DNA from: Vibrio proteolyticus NBRC 13287 | Lineage (GTDB): Bacteria > Pseudomonadota > Gammaproteobacteria > Enterobacterales > Vibrionaceae | Assembly: GCF_000467125.1 (NCBI RefSeq) | Contig: NZ_BATJ01000013.1 | Span: 1 to 64,000, forward strand | DNA: 64,000 nucleotides | Direction of reading: 5' to 3' | The notes under the pieces: generated by a model | What the model was told of the DNA's origin: nothing | Seen by the model: the letters and a program-made list of their open reading frames with translations, nothing else | The model's database searches: none | Position numbers and translations under genes: made by a program | Shown here: positions 29,067 to 39,897 of the stretch, piece after piece | Layout: every line of letters begins with the position of its first letter | Numbering within the stretch: position 1 is the stretch's first letter

Positions 29067-29693
29067 ATGAAAAACTATTTCGAAAGTCCATTCGCTGGCA
29101 AATCCCTGAAAGAGCAAGTCACCAATCCCAACATCATTGTTGGCGACCACAGCTACTACTCAGGCTACTATCACCGTCATAGCTTTGATGACTGCGTCCG
29201 TTATCTTGTGCCAGATCGCTCCGACGTGGACAAATTGATCATTGGCCGTTATGTGTCGATAGGCTCAGGCGCCGTATTCATGATGGCGGGAAATCAGGGT
29301 CATCGCACTGACTGGGCCACGACTTTCCCATTTTTTTATCAGGAAAATCCCGCATTTGAAGGGGCGCTGGATGCCTTTAAACCCGCAGGCGACACGGTCA
29401 TCGGTAATGATGTCTGGATAGGCTCAGAAGCGATGATTATGCCAGGGGTGACGATCGGCGACGGCGCCGTGATTGCCAGTCGTGCCGTTGTGACCAAAGA
29501 TGTTGAACCTTACTCCATTGTTGGCTCCAACCCTGCCCGCCATATTCGTCATCGCTTCTCCGACGAAGAGGTGGCGATATTGCTCGAAATCCAATGGTGG
29601 GACTGGCCAGATGAACAACTCAAAGGTGCAATGCCCCAGCTTTGTTCGTCGGATATCTATGGTTTGTACCAGTACTGGAAACATCTTCGTTAA
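29067..29693 (+). CDS. catB: CatB-family xenobiotic acetyltransferase (chloramphenicol acetyltransferase type B-like)
   Basis: 208-residue left-handed beta-helix acetyltransferase using acetyl-CoA. Matches the type B family, close to chromosomal CatB9 of V. cholerae: [17 protein letters not shown] near residue 20, the catalytic His79 in MMAGNQGHR, and hexapeptide repeats such as [10 protein letters not shown] (~112-121). Could acetylate chloramphenicol, but chromosomal members may have other natural substrates. No attC site or integrase is nearby, so it is not a cassette insertion here. Confidence 0.9.
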   Translation: MKNYFESPFAGKSLKEQVTNPNIIVGDHSYYSGYYHRHSFDDCVRYLVPDRSDVDKLIIGRYVSIGSGAVFMMAGNQGHRTDWATTFPFFYQENPAFEGALDAFKPAGDTVIGNDVWIGSEAMIMPGVTIGDGAVIASRAVVTKDVEPYSIVGSNPARHIRHRFSDEEVAILLEIQWWDWPDEQLKGAMPQLCSSDIYGLYQYWKHLR

Positions 29694-29701
29694 GTGAAAC
29701 G

Positions 29702-29745
29702 TCGCACTTAAGCCCATTCGAGCCGAAGTTTTGACTTAAGTGCGA
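29702..29745. repeat. 11-bp inverted repeat between catB and DUF924 gene
   Basis: TCGCACTTAAG and CTTAAGTGCGA are perfect inverted arms 22 nt apart, directly after catB. Only TTT follows, so it is either a weak terminator or an operator-type element in front of the DUF924 gene. Confidence 0.6.
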
Positions 29746-29794
29746 TTTGCATCCTAGGATGAAACATCGTTAAACAGAAACTCAAGGACGCGCT

Positions 29795-30331
29795 ATGTAT
29801 CAGGAAATTCTCAATTTTTGGTTTCAGGAACTGGAATCGAAAGACTGGTTCTCCGGCGATCCCACGCTGGATGAACGTATCACCGAGCGTTTTACCGATG
29901 TCCTCGACAGTGCGGCACAGGCGGAATTGTATAACTGGCGCGGCAATCCGCATGGTCGACTAGCCGAAATCATCGTTCTTGATCAGTTTTCACGCAATGT
30001 TTACCGCAATACTCCCCGAGCGTTCGCACAAGACCCGCTTGCTCTTGCTCTGGCACAGGAAGCCATCGCAGCCGGTGCGGACGATGCCCTCAACGCTGAC
30101 GAAAAAAGCTTTTTATACATGCCATTTATGCACAGTGAGTCCAGACGCATTCACGAACAGGCTATGAAGCTTTTCAGTTGTCCCGGATTGGAGTACAACT
30201 ATGATTTCGAGCTCCGACACAAAGCCATCATTGACCGCTTTGGCCGATACCCACACCGAAACGAAATCCTCGGCCGGCTCAGCACTGACGAGGAGATGGA
30301 CTTCTTACAACAACCGGGCTCGAGCTTTTAA
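29795..30331 (+). CDS. DUF924 family protein
   Basis: 178 residues, all-helical, matching DUF924 (TPR-like): WFQELESKDWFSGDP near the start, IIVLDQFSRNVYRNTPRAF at ~60-80, and FGRYPHRNEILGR near ~150. Cytoplasmic; no established function. The next gene, speG, starts 60 nt downstream on the same strand. Confidence 0.88.
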   Translation: MYQEILNFWFQELESKDWFSGDPTLDERITERFTDVLDSAAQAELYNWRGNPHGRLAEIIVLDQFSRNVYRNTPRAFAQDPLALALAQEAIAAGADDALNADEKSFLYMPFMHSESRRIHEQAMKLFSCPGLEYNYDFELRHKAIIDRFGRYPHRNEILGRLSTDEEMDFLQQPGSSF

Positions 30332-30391
30332 CTGATGTTTCGCTGCCATAGCAGCGAGTGTTTATGCATATTCTTTTCAAGGGCCTCGACC

Positions 30392-30922
30392 ATGAACAGT
30401 GGACTGAAGTTACGCGCGTTGGAACGCTCCGATTTGCGCTTTATCCATGATCTTAATAACAACCGCAATATCATGTCGTACTGGTTTGAAGAACCGTATG
30501 AGTCATTTGATGAACTGGAAGAGCTCTATAAGCGTCATATTCACGATGATGCCGAACGGCGATTTGTCGTTGAAGACGAAAACCAAAGCCTGATCGGTCT
30601 GGTGGAGCTGATTGAAATCAATTACATCCACCGAAGCGCAGAGTTCCAGATCATTGTCGCCCCAGCGTATCAGGGGCGTGGATTCGCCACCGAATTGATA
30701 TTGCGTGCGCTGGACTATTCCTTCTCGGTACTGAACCTGCACAAGATTTACCTACTGGTTGCAGTCGAAAATAAAAAAGCGATTCACCTTTATCAGAAAT
30801 GCGGCTTTATTGAAGAAGGCCACCTGGTGGAAGAATACTTTATCAATGGCCAGTATCAAGACGTGAAACGCATGTATATTCTGCAACACCAGTACCAGAA
30901 AGAACCGCTCGACCAGGCATGA
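30392..30922 (+). CDS. speG: Spermidine N1-acetyltransferase SpeG
   Basis: GNAT enzyme acetylating spermidine/spermine with acetyl-CoA, 176 residues. Near-identical family blocks to V. cholerae SpeG: LRALERSDLRFIHDLNNNRN, YWFEEPYESFDELEELY (the allosteric polyamine-site region) and the acetyl-CoA loop QGRGFA. ATG at 30392 chosen because it gives the usual MNSxLxLRALER start; an upstream frame extension lacks support. Its stop overlaps the next start by 4 nt. Confidence 0.94.
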   Translation: MNSGLKLRALERSDLRFIHDLNNNRNIMSYWFEEPYESFDELEELYKRHIHDDAERRFVVEDENQSLIGLVELIEINYIHRSAEFQIIVAPAYQGRGFATELILRALDYSFSVLNLHKIYLLVAVENKKAIHLYQKCGFIEEGHLVEEYFINGQYQDVKRMYILQHQYQKEPLDQA

Positions 30923-31518
30923 TTGCTGCTGCTCTCGCCGGGTTTACACTCGGCTTGTCACTCATTTTGGCCATCGGCGCACAAAATGCGTTTGTACTTA
31001 AACAAGGCATTCGGCAGCACCATGTGCTGCTGGTGTGCTCACTGTGCGCATGCTCGGACGCAATATTGATCTCCGCTGGCGTGGCCGGATTTGGCGCGAT
31101 GGTCAACGCGTTTCCGATGATTGAAAGTGTTGCCCGTTATGCCGGAGCACTGTTTCTGCTTTGGTATGCTCTGCGCAGTTTTCTGTCGGCATATCGGGAA
31201 AACCATGCACTGAACCCGGCAGGTGACGCCAAGCACAGTGCTGTTAAAACAGCCTTGATCTGCCTTGCATTCACTTGGCTTAACCCCCATGTTTATCTTG
31301 ATACCATCGTACTGCTTGGTTCGGTATCCACTCAGTATGACGGTCAGAGAATCCCGTTTGCGGTGGGCGCAATGACGGCCTCATTCGTCTTTTTCTTTAG
31401 CTTGGGGTTCGGCGCCAAAGCACTGATCCCAATTTTTCGCCATGCGAGAGCCTGGAAGGTCTTTGAAATCGTGATCGGCTTGATCATGCTAATACTGGCG
31501 ATTCACCTGATTCGATAA
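30919..31518 (+). CDS. LysE/ArgO-family amino acid exporter
   Basis: 199 residues, about six membrane helices, with the LysE-family start GFTLGLSLILAIGAQNAFVLKQG and the motif NPHVYLDTIVLLG (~125-137), both characteristic of ArgO/YggA arginine exporters. Translationally coupled to speG (ATGA overlap), so this unit handles polyamines and their amino acid precursors. Confidence 0.9.
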   Translation: MIAAALAGFTLGLSLILAIGAQNAFVLKQGIRQHHVLLVCSLCACSDAILISAGVAGFGAMVNAFPMIESVARYAGALFLLWYALRSFLSAYRENHALNPAGDAKHSAVKTALICLAFTWLNPHVYLDTIVLLGSVSTQYDGQRIPFAVGAMTASFVFFFSLGFGAKALIPIFRHARAWKVFEIVIGLIMLILAIHLIR

Positions 31519-31527
31519 GGAGCTGAC

Positions 31528-31932
31528 ATGATTCACATCCACGGACTGGATCACATCGTTTTACGCACGAGCAACATTGAAGCCATGCTGACGTTTTATC
31601 GAGATGTTCTGGGTTGTCCGATTGAACGTGAACTGGCACCCGATATTGGCCTGATCCAACTGCGAGCCGGAAGTGCCTTGATTGACATCGTGCCGGTTGA
31701 CAGCGAACTGGGTCAACTTGGCGGCCAGGCTCCCCAACAGGATGGGCGTAATGTTGATCATTTCTGTCTGCAAATGGCACCAGTGGAAGAAGCCGATCTG
31801 GCGCACTACCTGATTTCGCACGGCATTGAAGTCTCTGAGTTCGCCGAGCGATATGGCGCGGAAGGTTTTGGTCGTTCACTTTACATTCAGGATCCGGAAG
31901 GAAACGTGGTCGAGCTCAAACCCAAGAAATGA
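31528..31932 (+). CDS. VOC-superfamily (glyoxalase/bleomycin-resistance fold) protein
   Basis: 134 residues forming one VOC domain. Candidate metal ligands are His8 (GLDHIVL), the His in NVDHFCL and the C-terminal Glu in GNVVELK. Starts 9 nt after the exporter with AAGGAG upstream. Substrate unknown. Confidence 0.85.
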   Translation: MIHIHGLDHIVLRTSNIEAMLTFYRDVLGCPIERELAPDIGLIQLRAGSALIDIVPVDSELGQLGGQAPQQDGRNVDHFCLQMAPVEEADLAHYLISHGIEVSEFAERYGAEGFGRSLYIQDPEGNVVELKPKK

Positions 31933-32055
31933 AACCAGCCAATCCGCTACCCACCTACTGTCGTCTGGCGTATTATTCGCGCAATTGCGGCAGATAAGTT
32001 ACTGGTTGCATTTCAGAACCTGCTCGCATTGTTTTTCTGACACAAGGAGTCTGTT

Positions 32056-33030
32056 GTGCGTATTGCGGTATTGGACGATTATCAAGATCAGGTTCGTCAT
32101 CTGGCGTGTTTCTCTCTGCTACATGATATGGATGTCACGGTGTTTAATCACACGGTAACCGACATCGAAAAACTGGCGGACATGCTTCAATCATTCGACG
32201 TCTTAGTGCTCATTCGAGAACGGACGCTCATTAACGACGCTCTGCTCTCACGCCTGCCTAATTTGAAGCTCATCAGCCAGACGGGCAAAATCAGTAACCA
32301 CCTTGATTTGGATGCCTGCAATCGCTACCGGGTAGCCGTTGCTGAAGGCGTCGGATCGCCGGTTGCCCCTTCAGAGCTTTGCTGGGCATTAATCATGGCC
32401 GCCATGCGACACATTCCCAGCTATATCAACCGGTTGCAAAACGGTCACTGGCAACAATCGGGACAACCTTTTCTGGGAAGAACACTGGAGGGCAAACGCT
32501 TGGGGATCTGGGGATTTGGGAAAATCGGACAACGTGTCGCAGGTTACGCCACGGCTTTCGGCATGGAAGTAATGATCTGGGGTAGTGAGGCATCACGTGA
32601 AAAAGCACAAGTCATGGGTTACCAAGCCGCTACTAACCGTGACCAGTTTTTCACGCACTGTGATATCGTGTCGTTGCATCTACGCCTGAACGACGCAACA
32701 CGTCATATCGTCACACGGGACGATCTTGAGCAAATGAAACCCGACGCTCTGCTAGTTAACATCAGCCGCGCTGAGCTTATCGAGCCTCAGGCGCTGTACG
32801 ACACCCTGTCCGCTCATCCGGGCAAAATGGCGGCGATTGATGTGTTTGAACAGGAGCCGGCGTATGCAACCAACCAATGGTTGTTAACACTGCCCAATGT
32901 CGTCGCCACGCCTCATATTGGCTATGTCGAACAAGGCAGTTATGAGCTTTACTTTAGGTACGCGTTTGACAATGTGCGGGCGTATGCTGAGCAACGACCA
33001 CACAATATCGCCAACCCTGAGGTGTTATAG
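32056..33030 (+). CDS. D-isomer-specific 2-hydroxyacid dehydrogenase
   Basis: NAD(P)-dependent oxidoreductase, 324 residues. Rossmann motif GIWGFGKIGQRVAGYA (~148-163), catalytic Arg in NISRAELI, Glu in DVFEQEP and His in TPHIGYVEQ, so the active site is intact. GTG start with AAGGAG 7 nt upstream. Precedes the macrodomain gene by 3 nt. Similar to 3-phosphoglycerate-dehydrogenase-like enzymes; real substrate unknown. Confidence 0.9.
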   Translation: MRIAVLDDYQDQVRHLACFSLLHDMDVTVFNHTVTDIEKLADMLQSFDVLVLIRERTLINDALLSRLPNLKLISQTGKISNHLDLDACNRYRVAVAEGVGSPVAPSELCWALIMAAMRHIPSYINRLQNGHWQQSGQPFLGRTLEGKRLGIWGFGKIGQRVAGYATAFGMEVMIWGSEASREKAQVMGYQAATNRDQFFTHCDIVSLHLRLNDATRHIVTRDDLEQMKPDALLVNISRAELIEPQALYDTLSAHPGKMAAIDVFEQEPAYATNQWLLTLPNVVATPHIGYVEQGSYELYFRYAFDNVRAYAEQRPHNIANPEVL

Positions 33031-33033
33031 CGT

Positions 33034-33582
33034 ATGAGTACATTACGCCTCCAGCAAGGAGACATCACAACAGCCACCACCGATGCTATCGTGAACGCGG
33101 CCAACCCGGTGATGTTGGGAGGCGGTGGCGTTGATGGCGCCATTCACCGTGCGGCAGGGCCAGCGCTATTGGAGGCTTGTCGTCAAGTGCCGGCAGTGGA
33201 AGGTGTCCGCTGCCCGACAGGCGAAGCTCGCATTACCTCGGCTGGCGCACTGGCAGCACGTTATGTCATTCATACCGTCGGCCCCATCTATCATCAAAGT
33301 GCCGATCCCGCGCGTTTGCTGACAGCGGCCTATGCCGCCTCACTGCGACTGGCTCGGCAATATCATTGCCACAGCATTGCATTTCCGGCGATCTCTTGCG
33401 GGGTTTACGGTTACCCGATTGAAGACGCCGCGTACCAGGCTCTGCGCACGTGTATGCAAGAAGAGTTTCATGACCTAGAGATCGTGTTTTATCTGTTCGA
33501 CGAGCACACACTCAAAACGTGGCAAACAGTACTTCAGAATCTGAATCACCAACGCGGAGCGGGTCATGAGTCAACCATTTAG
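33034..33582 (+). CDS. Macrodomain protein (O-acetyl-ADP-ribose deacetylase, YmdB-like)
   Basis: 182 residues, single macrodomain: GDIT and DAIVNAANPVMLGGGGVDGAIH (~8-38) with the catalytic-site Asn/Asp, and ISCGVYGYP (~122-130), both matching the YmdB class that hydrolyses O-acetyl-ADP-ribose or removes ADP-ribose from proteins. Follows the dehydrogenase by 3 nt and overlaps the cupin gene by 17 nt. Confidence 0.92.
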   Translation: MSTLRLQQGDITTATTDAIVNAANPVMLGGGGVDGAIHRAAGPALLEACRQVPAVEGVRCPTGEARITSAGALAARYVIHTVGPIYHQSADPARLLTAAYAASLRLARQYHCHSIAFPAISCGVYGYPIEDAAYQALRTCMQEEFHDLEIVFYLFDEHTLKTWQTVLQNLNHQRGAGHESTI

Positions 33583-33889
33583 TTTACTGGCTAACCTGCC
33601 TGTCGACCTCAGTGAAGAAGTGTTCGAAGATGTGCTACGCCACGACACCTTACGTATTGAGCGTATCGTGTCCAAAGGCCACTCTTCGCCTCCCAATCAC
33701 TGGTACGATCAAACTGAGCATGAATGGGTGCTCTTGCTCGCTGGTGCCGGTCGTATTCTATACGCCGACAACCGTGAAGTAACGCTACGTGCCGGAGACT
33801 GTCTCAATATTCCGGCTCACACACGCCATCGCGTCAGTTGGACAGATCCGAATACGGAAACGATCTGGCTGGCCATATTCTACTCTTAG
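33566..33889 (+). CDS. Small cupin protein
   Basis: 107 residues, single cupin barrel. Metal-binding pattern: HW...HEW early (~45-53) and IPAHTRHRV late (~87-95). Likely metal-binding; no known substrate. Its start lies inside the macrodomain gene (17-nt overlap), so translation is coupled. Confidence 0.85.
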   Translation: MSQPFSLLANLPVDLSEEVFEDVLRHDTLRIERIVSKGHSSPPNHWYDQTEHEWVLLLAGAGRILYADNREVTLRAGDCLNIPAHTRHRVSWTDPNTETIWLAIFYS

Positions 33890-33898
33890 GAGCCTACT

Positions 33899-34153
33899 AT
33901 GATGTCCTGCAGCCAGTACGATTACATCGAGATTGCCTGCCTTTATCACCTGCCAGTCAGACTCAAACTGCTCAACGGCACGATTGTGGAAGGGACGGCG
34001 GTCGATACAACATACACCACAGAACGAAAAGAGGCCATCGTCATTGCGACATCCAGTGGCCATGAGACGTTGCCCACCGAGTCCTTACACAGCATGCAAG
34101 CGCTGGCGGCCAATCCTCACTTCGATCAGGTCACGTTTACACAGATCGCCTGA
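33899..34153 (+). CDS. rof: Rho-binding antiterminator Rof (YaeO-like)
   Basis: 84 residues resembling E. coli Rof/YaeO, which binds Rho and lowers Rho-dependent termination: YDYIEIACLYHLPVRLKLLNG aligns with the Rof start YDNLELAC, followed by an OB-like beta sheet. Starts 9 nt after the cupin with AGGAG; a second ATG follows directly at 33902. Last gene of the dehydrogenase-macrodomain-cupin-rof unit. Confidence 0.85.
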   Translation: MMSCSQYDYIEIACLYHLPVRLKLLNGTIVEGTAVDTTYTTERKEAIVIATSSGHETLPTESLHSMQALAANPHFDQVTFTQIA

Positions 34154-34160
34154 TACAAAA

Positions 34161-34184
34161 AAGGCGCACCTTAAGGTGCGCCTT
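34161..34184. terminator. Bidirectional terminator
   Basis: AAGGCGCACC-ttaa-GGTGCGCCTT, perfect stem, between convergent rof and the metalloprotease gene. Confidence 0.88.
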
Positions 34185-34203
34185 CACTGGTTCCATTCTG
34201 AGT

Positions 34204-36036
<1,833 letters not shown>

Positions 36037-36195
36037 TCAATCCTGGAGATTATTTTCAATCGTTGTTTAACTACTGATAAATCAGAAATTAAACCCTCCT
36101 GCGATAACTCGCGAAATAACCATTAATTACATTTCTGTAACATTCCAGTTTGTAAGAAAAATATTTTATATCCCACGTCAATTAGAGTTGACATT

Positions 36196-36224
36196 CTATA
36201 AAATTAATCCATGTTATTTTATAG
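36196..36224. promoter_or_regulatory. Perfect inverted repeat upstream of the metalloprotease gene
   Basis: CTATAAAAT-N11-ATTTTATAG, about 160-190 bp before the hapA start, in a very AT-rich region. A separate motif at 36071-36092 (TACTGATAAATCAG...) partly resembles a LuxR/HapR site. The remaining 36034-36559 contains AT-rich DNA and no supported gene. HapR control of hapA is known in V. cholerae; which element is used here is inference. Confidence 0.4.
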
Positions 36225-36559
36225 AGTAAACAATAATTTTTTTTAATTAATTCATTGCGTTATATTTAATTAACAAATATATAACAACTAATCATTACAC
36301 AGATTTATCAATAAAATTCAATGACTTGCGCACCAAAAAAGTGCATGATTCACCCACCAAAAAAGCGGTCAATTTGTAACCTACTGAAATAAATAGTGAT
36401 ATTTTATGCAGACCCAATGCGAGGCTAACACATCCTACGATCCTAAAAGTGGCCGGAAGCATGCAGTTGCAAGGCGTGTTCTGAACAAAAATTCGCAAGT
36501 TTGGCGCTACTTTTTACGAGCACTCAAACCCAGATTGAAAAGACAATGAGGAAAAGAAG

Positions 36560-36588
36560 AAAAAAGAGCCTCCGCGATACGGAGGCTC
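36560..36588 (-). terminator. Rho-independent terminator of the nucleoside transporter gene
   Basis: GAGCCTCC-N7-GGAGGCTC followed on the minus strand by TTTTTTCTTC, 10 nt after the stop. Confidence 0.9.
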
Positions 36589-36597
36589 AGGCCATCA

Positions 36598-37806
36598 TTA
36601 CAACAGAATAAAAATACCCGCCAGACAAGCGCTCATCAGATTGGCCAGTGTACCGGCCAATACGGCTTTGATGCCCAGGCTGGCCACTTCCGAGCGACGC
36701 TCTGGCGCGATCACGCCGATTGAACCCAATTGGATAGCAATCGAGCCAATGTTGGCAAAGCCACACAGTGCGAAAGTAATGATGATTTGCGAGTGTTCTG
36801 ACAACAAAGCTTTGTGCTCGACAAAATCAATAAAGGCAACGAATTCGTTCATGACGATCTTCTGGCCAATGTACGATCCGGCCATCAGCACTTCGTCTGC
36901 TGGCACGCCAATCACCCATGCCAGTGGCGAGAACAGGTAGCCGAAAATTGCCTGCAACGTAATACCTGCAAATCCGAACACTTCCCCCAGGCTCTCAAGG
37001 CCTGTGTTCACCATGGCAATCACACTGACAAACGCAATCAACATAGTACCAACGGCCACGGCAACCTTCATGCCGTTCATCGCGCCACTTGCTAGCGCAT
37101 CAATAACGTTACTCTCCTGAGCTTTGTCCATCTCAATGTCTGACTGGTCAACCGCTGTTTCGCGCTCCGGTACAATGATCTTAGCCATCATCAGGCTGCC
37201 CGGCGCTGCCATAAAGCTGGCGGCAATCAGATATTTCAGATCCACACCCAGCCCGGCGTATCCACCCAATACACTACCGGCAACTGACGCCATACCACCG
37301 GCCATTACAGCAAACAGTTCGGAGCGGGTCATGCGGGCCAGGAAAGGACGGACTAAAAGCGGAGATTCACCTTGAGAGAGGAAGATATTACCAGTGGCCA
37401 CCAAAGATTCGGCTTTACTGGTTCCAAGAAATTTTTGAATACCGCCACCAATGAATTCGATGACTTTCTGCATGATGCCCAGATAATACAAGGCAGAGAT
37501 AAGGGCGCTGAAGAAAATGATAATAGGAAGGACGCGGACAGCGAAGATAAAACCAGAACTTGCAAGATCTCCGAAGAGAAAACGGATGCCTTCATCGGCA
37601 AAACCAAGGAGGCTGGAAACACCGCTACTGAGGCTGGTCAGAGCCGCTTGTCCCCATGGGAAATAGAGCACTAGGGCTGCAAACCCAACCTGGAGCAACA
37701 GGGCTCTGGAAACCGTCTTCCAGTTGATGGCTCTGCGACTCTCTGACAACAGGATCGCGCATATCAACAGGACAACGATGCCGATTAATCCAAATACAAC
37801 ATTCAT
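36598..37806 (-). CDS. nupC: NupC-family concentrative nucleoside transporter
   Basis: Inner-membrane Na+ or H+ coupled nucleoside importer, 402 residues, with the CNT motifs FLSQGESPLLVRPFL (~145-159), GSYIGQKIVMNEF (~317-329) and CGFANIGSIAIQLG (~353-366). About 8-10 helices. Stands alone with its own terminator and a 470-bp upstream region. Confidence 0.93.
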   Translation of the reverse strand: MNVVFGLIGIVVLLICAILLSESRRAINWKTVSRALLLQVGFAALVLYFPWGQAALTSLSSGVSSLLGFADEGIRFLFGDLASSGFIFAVRVLPIIIFFSALISALYYLGIMQKVIEFIGGGIQKFLGTSKAESLVATGNIFLSQGESPLLVRPFLARMTRSELFAVMAGGMASVAGSVLGGYAGLGVDLKYLIAASFMAAPGSLMMAKIIVPERETAVDQSDIEMDKAQESNVIDALASGAMNGMKVAVAVGTMLIAFVSVIAMVNTGLESLGEVFGFAGITLQAIFGYLFSPLAWVIGVPADEVLMAGSYIGQKIVMNEFVAFIDFVEHKALLSEHSQIIITFALCGFANIGSIAIQLGSIGVIAPERRSEVASLGIKAVLAGTLANLMSACLAGIFILL

Positions 37807-37956
37807 GTAAAGATCACCTTATACAAGCTTTGGGGAACGTAGCTGGTCCGGTCCGTGGGGTCATTCACTTTCCATGTGACGGCTTGTATTGGCTGAGCGA
37901 AGGCTCATAACCGGGCGGCAAGTATAGCCATCATAACGAGATATTCATCACATATT

Positions 37957-37981
37957 TTTGCGCAAACGTTCAAGCGTTCAA
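37957..37981. promoter_or_regulatory. Candidate LacI-type (CytR-like) control site upstream of nupC
   Basis: The palindrome TTTGCGCAAA (37957-37966) is directly followed by a tandem CGTTCAA/GCGTTCAA. It lies ~150 bp before nupC in a gene-free stretch (37807-38230). CytR/CRP control of nucleoside transporters is known; the match is weak. Two copies of AGATCACACT (near 38035 and 38088) are also present. Confidence 0.3.
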
Positions 37982-38230
37982 ATAACCACCAGAACAGAAC
38001 AAAAATCATACAAACCGATTCACCCATCGCTACAGATCACACTGAATTATTGGTTGTATGGATTGAGCGTCATTGAAGTTGAACGTAGATCACACTAAGG
38101 CATGAATACGAGATGCAAACTTTCGAACGAATGGCAAGGGACAGGAACTAGTACTAACGTTATTTTTGTAAGTAATGCCTTCAATTCTATTATCTCGCTA
38201 ACAGCGTCGGCTTAAATAGGTAATCAAAGT

Positions 38231-38255
38231 AGGCCTCACCATCACGGTGAGGCCT
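38231..38255. terminator. Hairpin terminator after rarD
   Basis: AGGCCTCACC-N5-GGTGAGGCCT, perfect 10-bp stem, 25 nt beyond the rarD stop; the U-run on the minus strand is interrupted. Confidence 0.65.
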
Positions 38256-38279
38256 TCTCATACGGAGATATAATTTGTT

Positions 38280-39179
38280 TCAGATAAGGCGGGCCATCCG
38301 TCGGTTTCTCGCCCGTCTAATCAACGTCTCAGAAATGGTCAGCAGTAAGCCAACCCAAATAAATGCGAAACTGACCGCCTTTACACTGTCGAAGATCTCA
38401 CCAAAAAACCACACCGCCAACAAAAACTGGATACTCGGTTCAATGTACTGCATCAAACCCACAGTCGACATGGTCGTTAGGCGCAGCGCAATCGAATAAA
38501 ACACCAGCGGCCCAAGCGTCATTGGCGCCGCACCGGCGTATAATGCCAGCGTTTCCCACCCTGAATTCAACGACACGGCGCCGACACTGACGTGTTTGAA
38601 CAACAAGTACATAATGGCCAAAGGCGCGAGCGTAGTAGCTTCCACAAACAAGCTTACGCTCCAGGTGTACTGAATTTTCTTCTTACACCAGCCATACAAG
38701 GTGAAGAAAATCGCCATAACCAATGCAACGTAGGGGACCTGCCCGTACTGGTATACCTGATAGGACAGACCAATAAATGCCAGAAATAACGCGAGTTTCT
38801 TTCCGGCTGAGATGGTCTCTTTTAAGACAAAAATCCCGAGCGCATTCATGGTCAGCGGGCTGATAAAGAACCCCAAACTGGCGTCAATCACCCGCTCGTG
38901 AGTCATCGCCCAGGTGAAAGCAACCCAAGAGATTGACATCAGGCTGCTGCCGAGAAAGGCATACCACAATGATCGTTTGTCTTGCAGTAACGTCTTCAGA
39001 GCAGATAGCTTGCCAAACAGCGCCACAATCAACCAGGCAACAGGGACAGACGCGATCAAACGCACGGCCAGTAACTCATCCGGCGCGGCCGCGGGCAAAT
39101 GTTGGTAATAAAGCGGTAGCAGGCCCCAGAGGACAAATGAAAGCGCTGCCATCCAGTTTCCAATCATAACTGGTGACAC
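38280..39179 (-). CDS. rarD: RarD-family EamA transporter
   Basis: 299 residues, about ten helices, start MSPVMIGNWMAALSFVLWGL and the RarD-typical stretches LPLYYQHLPAAAPDELLA and LQYIEPSIQFLLAV. Annotated historically as a chloramphenicol-sensitivity protein; substrate unknown. GTG start with AAGG 7 nt upstream; ATG at 39167 is the alternative. Confidence 0.92.
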   Translation of the reverse strand: MSPVMIGNWMAALSFVLWGLLPLYYQHLPAAAPDELLAVRLIASVPVAWLIVALFGKLSALKTLLQDKRSLWYAFLGSSLMSISWVAFTWAMTHERVIDASLGFFISPLTMNALGIFVLKETISAGKKLALFLAFIGLSYQVYQYGQVPYVALVMAIFFTLYGWCKKKIQYTWSVSLFVEATTLAPLAIMYLLFKHVSVGAVSLNSGWETLALYAGAAPMTLGPLVFYSIALRLTTMSTVGLMQYIEPSIQFLLAVWFFGEIFDSVKAVSFAFIWVGLLLTISETLIRRARNRRMARLI

Positions 39180-39406
39180 ATCAATACCTTAAAGTGAAGA
39201 GATTGATCGCGATTTTAGCCCCTTTTCACTGGCTGTAAAGCGAATTACCGCTTTTCATCAGGGGTCATGAAGCGATTCAGAAATAAGCGCAAGTTACCCG
39301 GCATTATGAAGAAAAAATCGGCCGTCTTTCAATCAATAAGAACATGGTAATCTGGCAGTGAATCGTTACAATAGCGGCCTTTTGTTCGACTACCCCGGAG
39401 AGCCAC

Positions 39407-39853
39407 ATGCAAACGGATTACACTTTGACCAACCTGCAATCAATGCCCAGAGAAGAGCTGGAAACATTCAGTATGCGCATGTTGCATCGACTGGTACCGG
39501 AGGAGTCTGCCAGTGAGTTGTTTACCTTTGATGCCGAAGAGACAGAAAACGAAGAGCGCCTGCAGGCAGCGAAGTTTGACGCAATGTTACGTTTGCATGC
39601 AATAGCGTTGAGCGAGTTACCGGCTTTATTTGGTGAATCGAACAATGCTCAGCAGAATATCGTACGCATGAGCCGTTTACTACTGTGGCATTTCTATGCA
39701 GTCTCGTTTAACTTGGAAAAAGTCATTAGTCTGGAAACGCACTGCAACCATGTGGAAGTGCTCCTCAAATCAGCCCCTTCCGATGCATTTGGTTGGGTTA
39801 AAGCACTCACTGAGCTACTGCATCAGTACGCTGAACTGAACCAGCCAAAATAG
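39407..39853 (+). CDS. Conserved hypothetical cytoplasmic protein
   Basis: 148 residues, predicted mostly helical, no signal or membrane segment, no motif I recognise. Acidic N-terminal half. ATG 7-8 nt after CCGGAGAG. A hairpin follows. Probably a Vibrio-family protein of unknown role. Confidence 0.72.
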   Translation: MQTDYTLTNLQSMPREELETFSMRMLHRLVPEESASELFTFDAEETENEERLQAAKFDAMLRLHAIALSELPALFGESNNAQQNIVRMSRLLLWHFYAVSFNLEKVISLETHCNHVEVLLKSAPSDAFGWVKALTELLHQYAELNQPK

Positions 39854-39857
39854 TATC

Positions 39858-39884
39858 TTCAGCCCGTCGGAAAGACAGGCTGAA
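39858..39884. terminator. Hairpin between convergent genes
   Basis: TTCAGCC-N13-GGCTGAA between the hypothetical gene and the carbonic anhydrase gene; no clear T-run, so termination is uncertain. Confidence 0.45.
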
Positions 39885-39897
39885 TCGCGGCGCCGTC

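Noticed and set aside
29067-29693. catB as an integron cassette
   Set aside because: No attC-like element, integrase or cassette array nearby; codon use looks like its neighbours and the gene resembles resident Vibrio catB9.
36406-36549. 47-codon basic ORF on the plus strand between the metalloprotease and nupC genes
   Set aside because: No ribosome-binding site, no recognised family, and the opposite strand also has an ORF there; not enough support for a gene.
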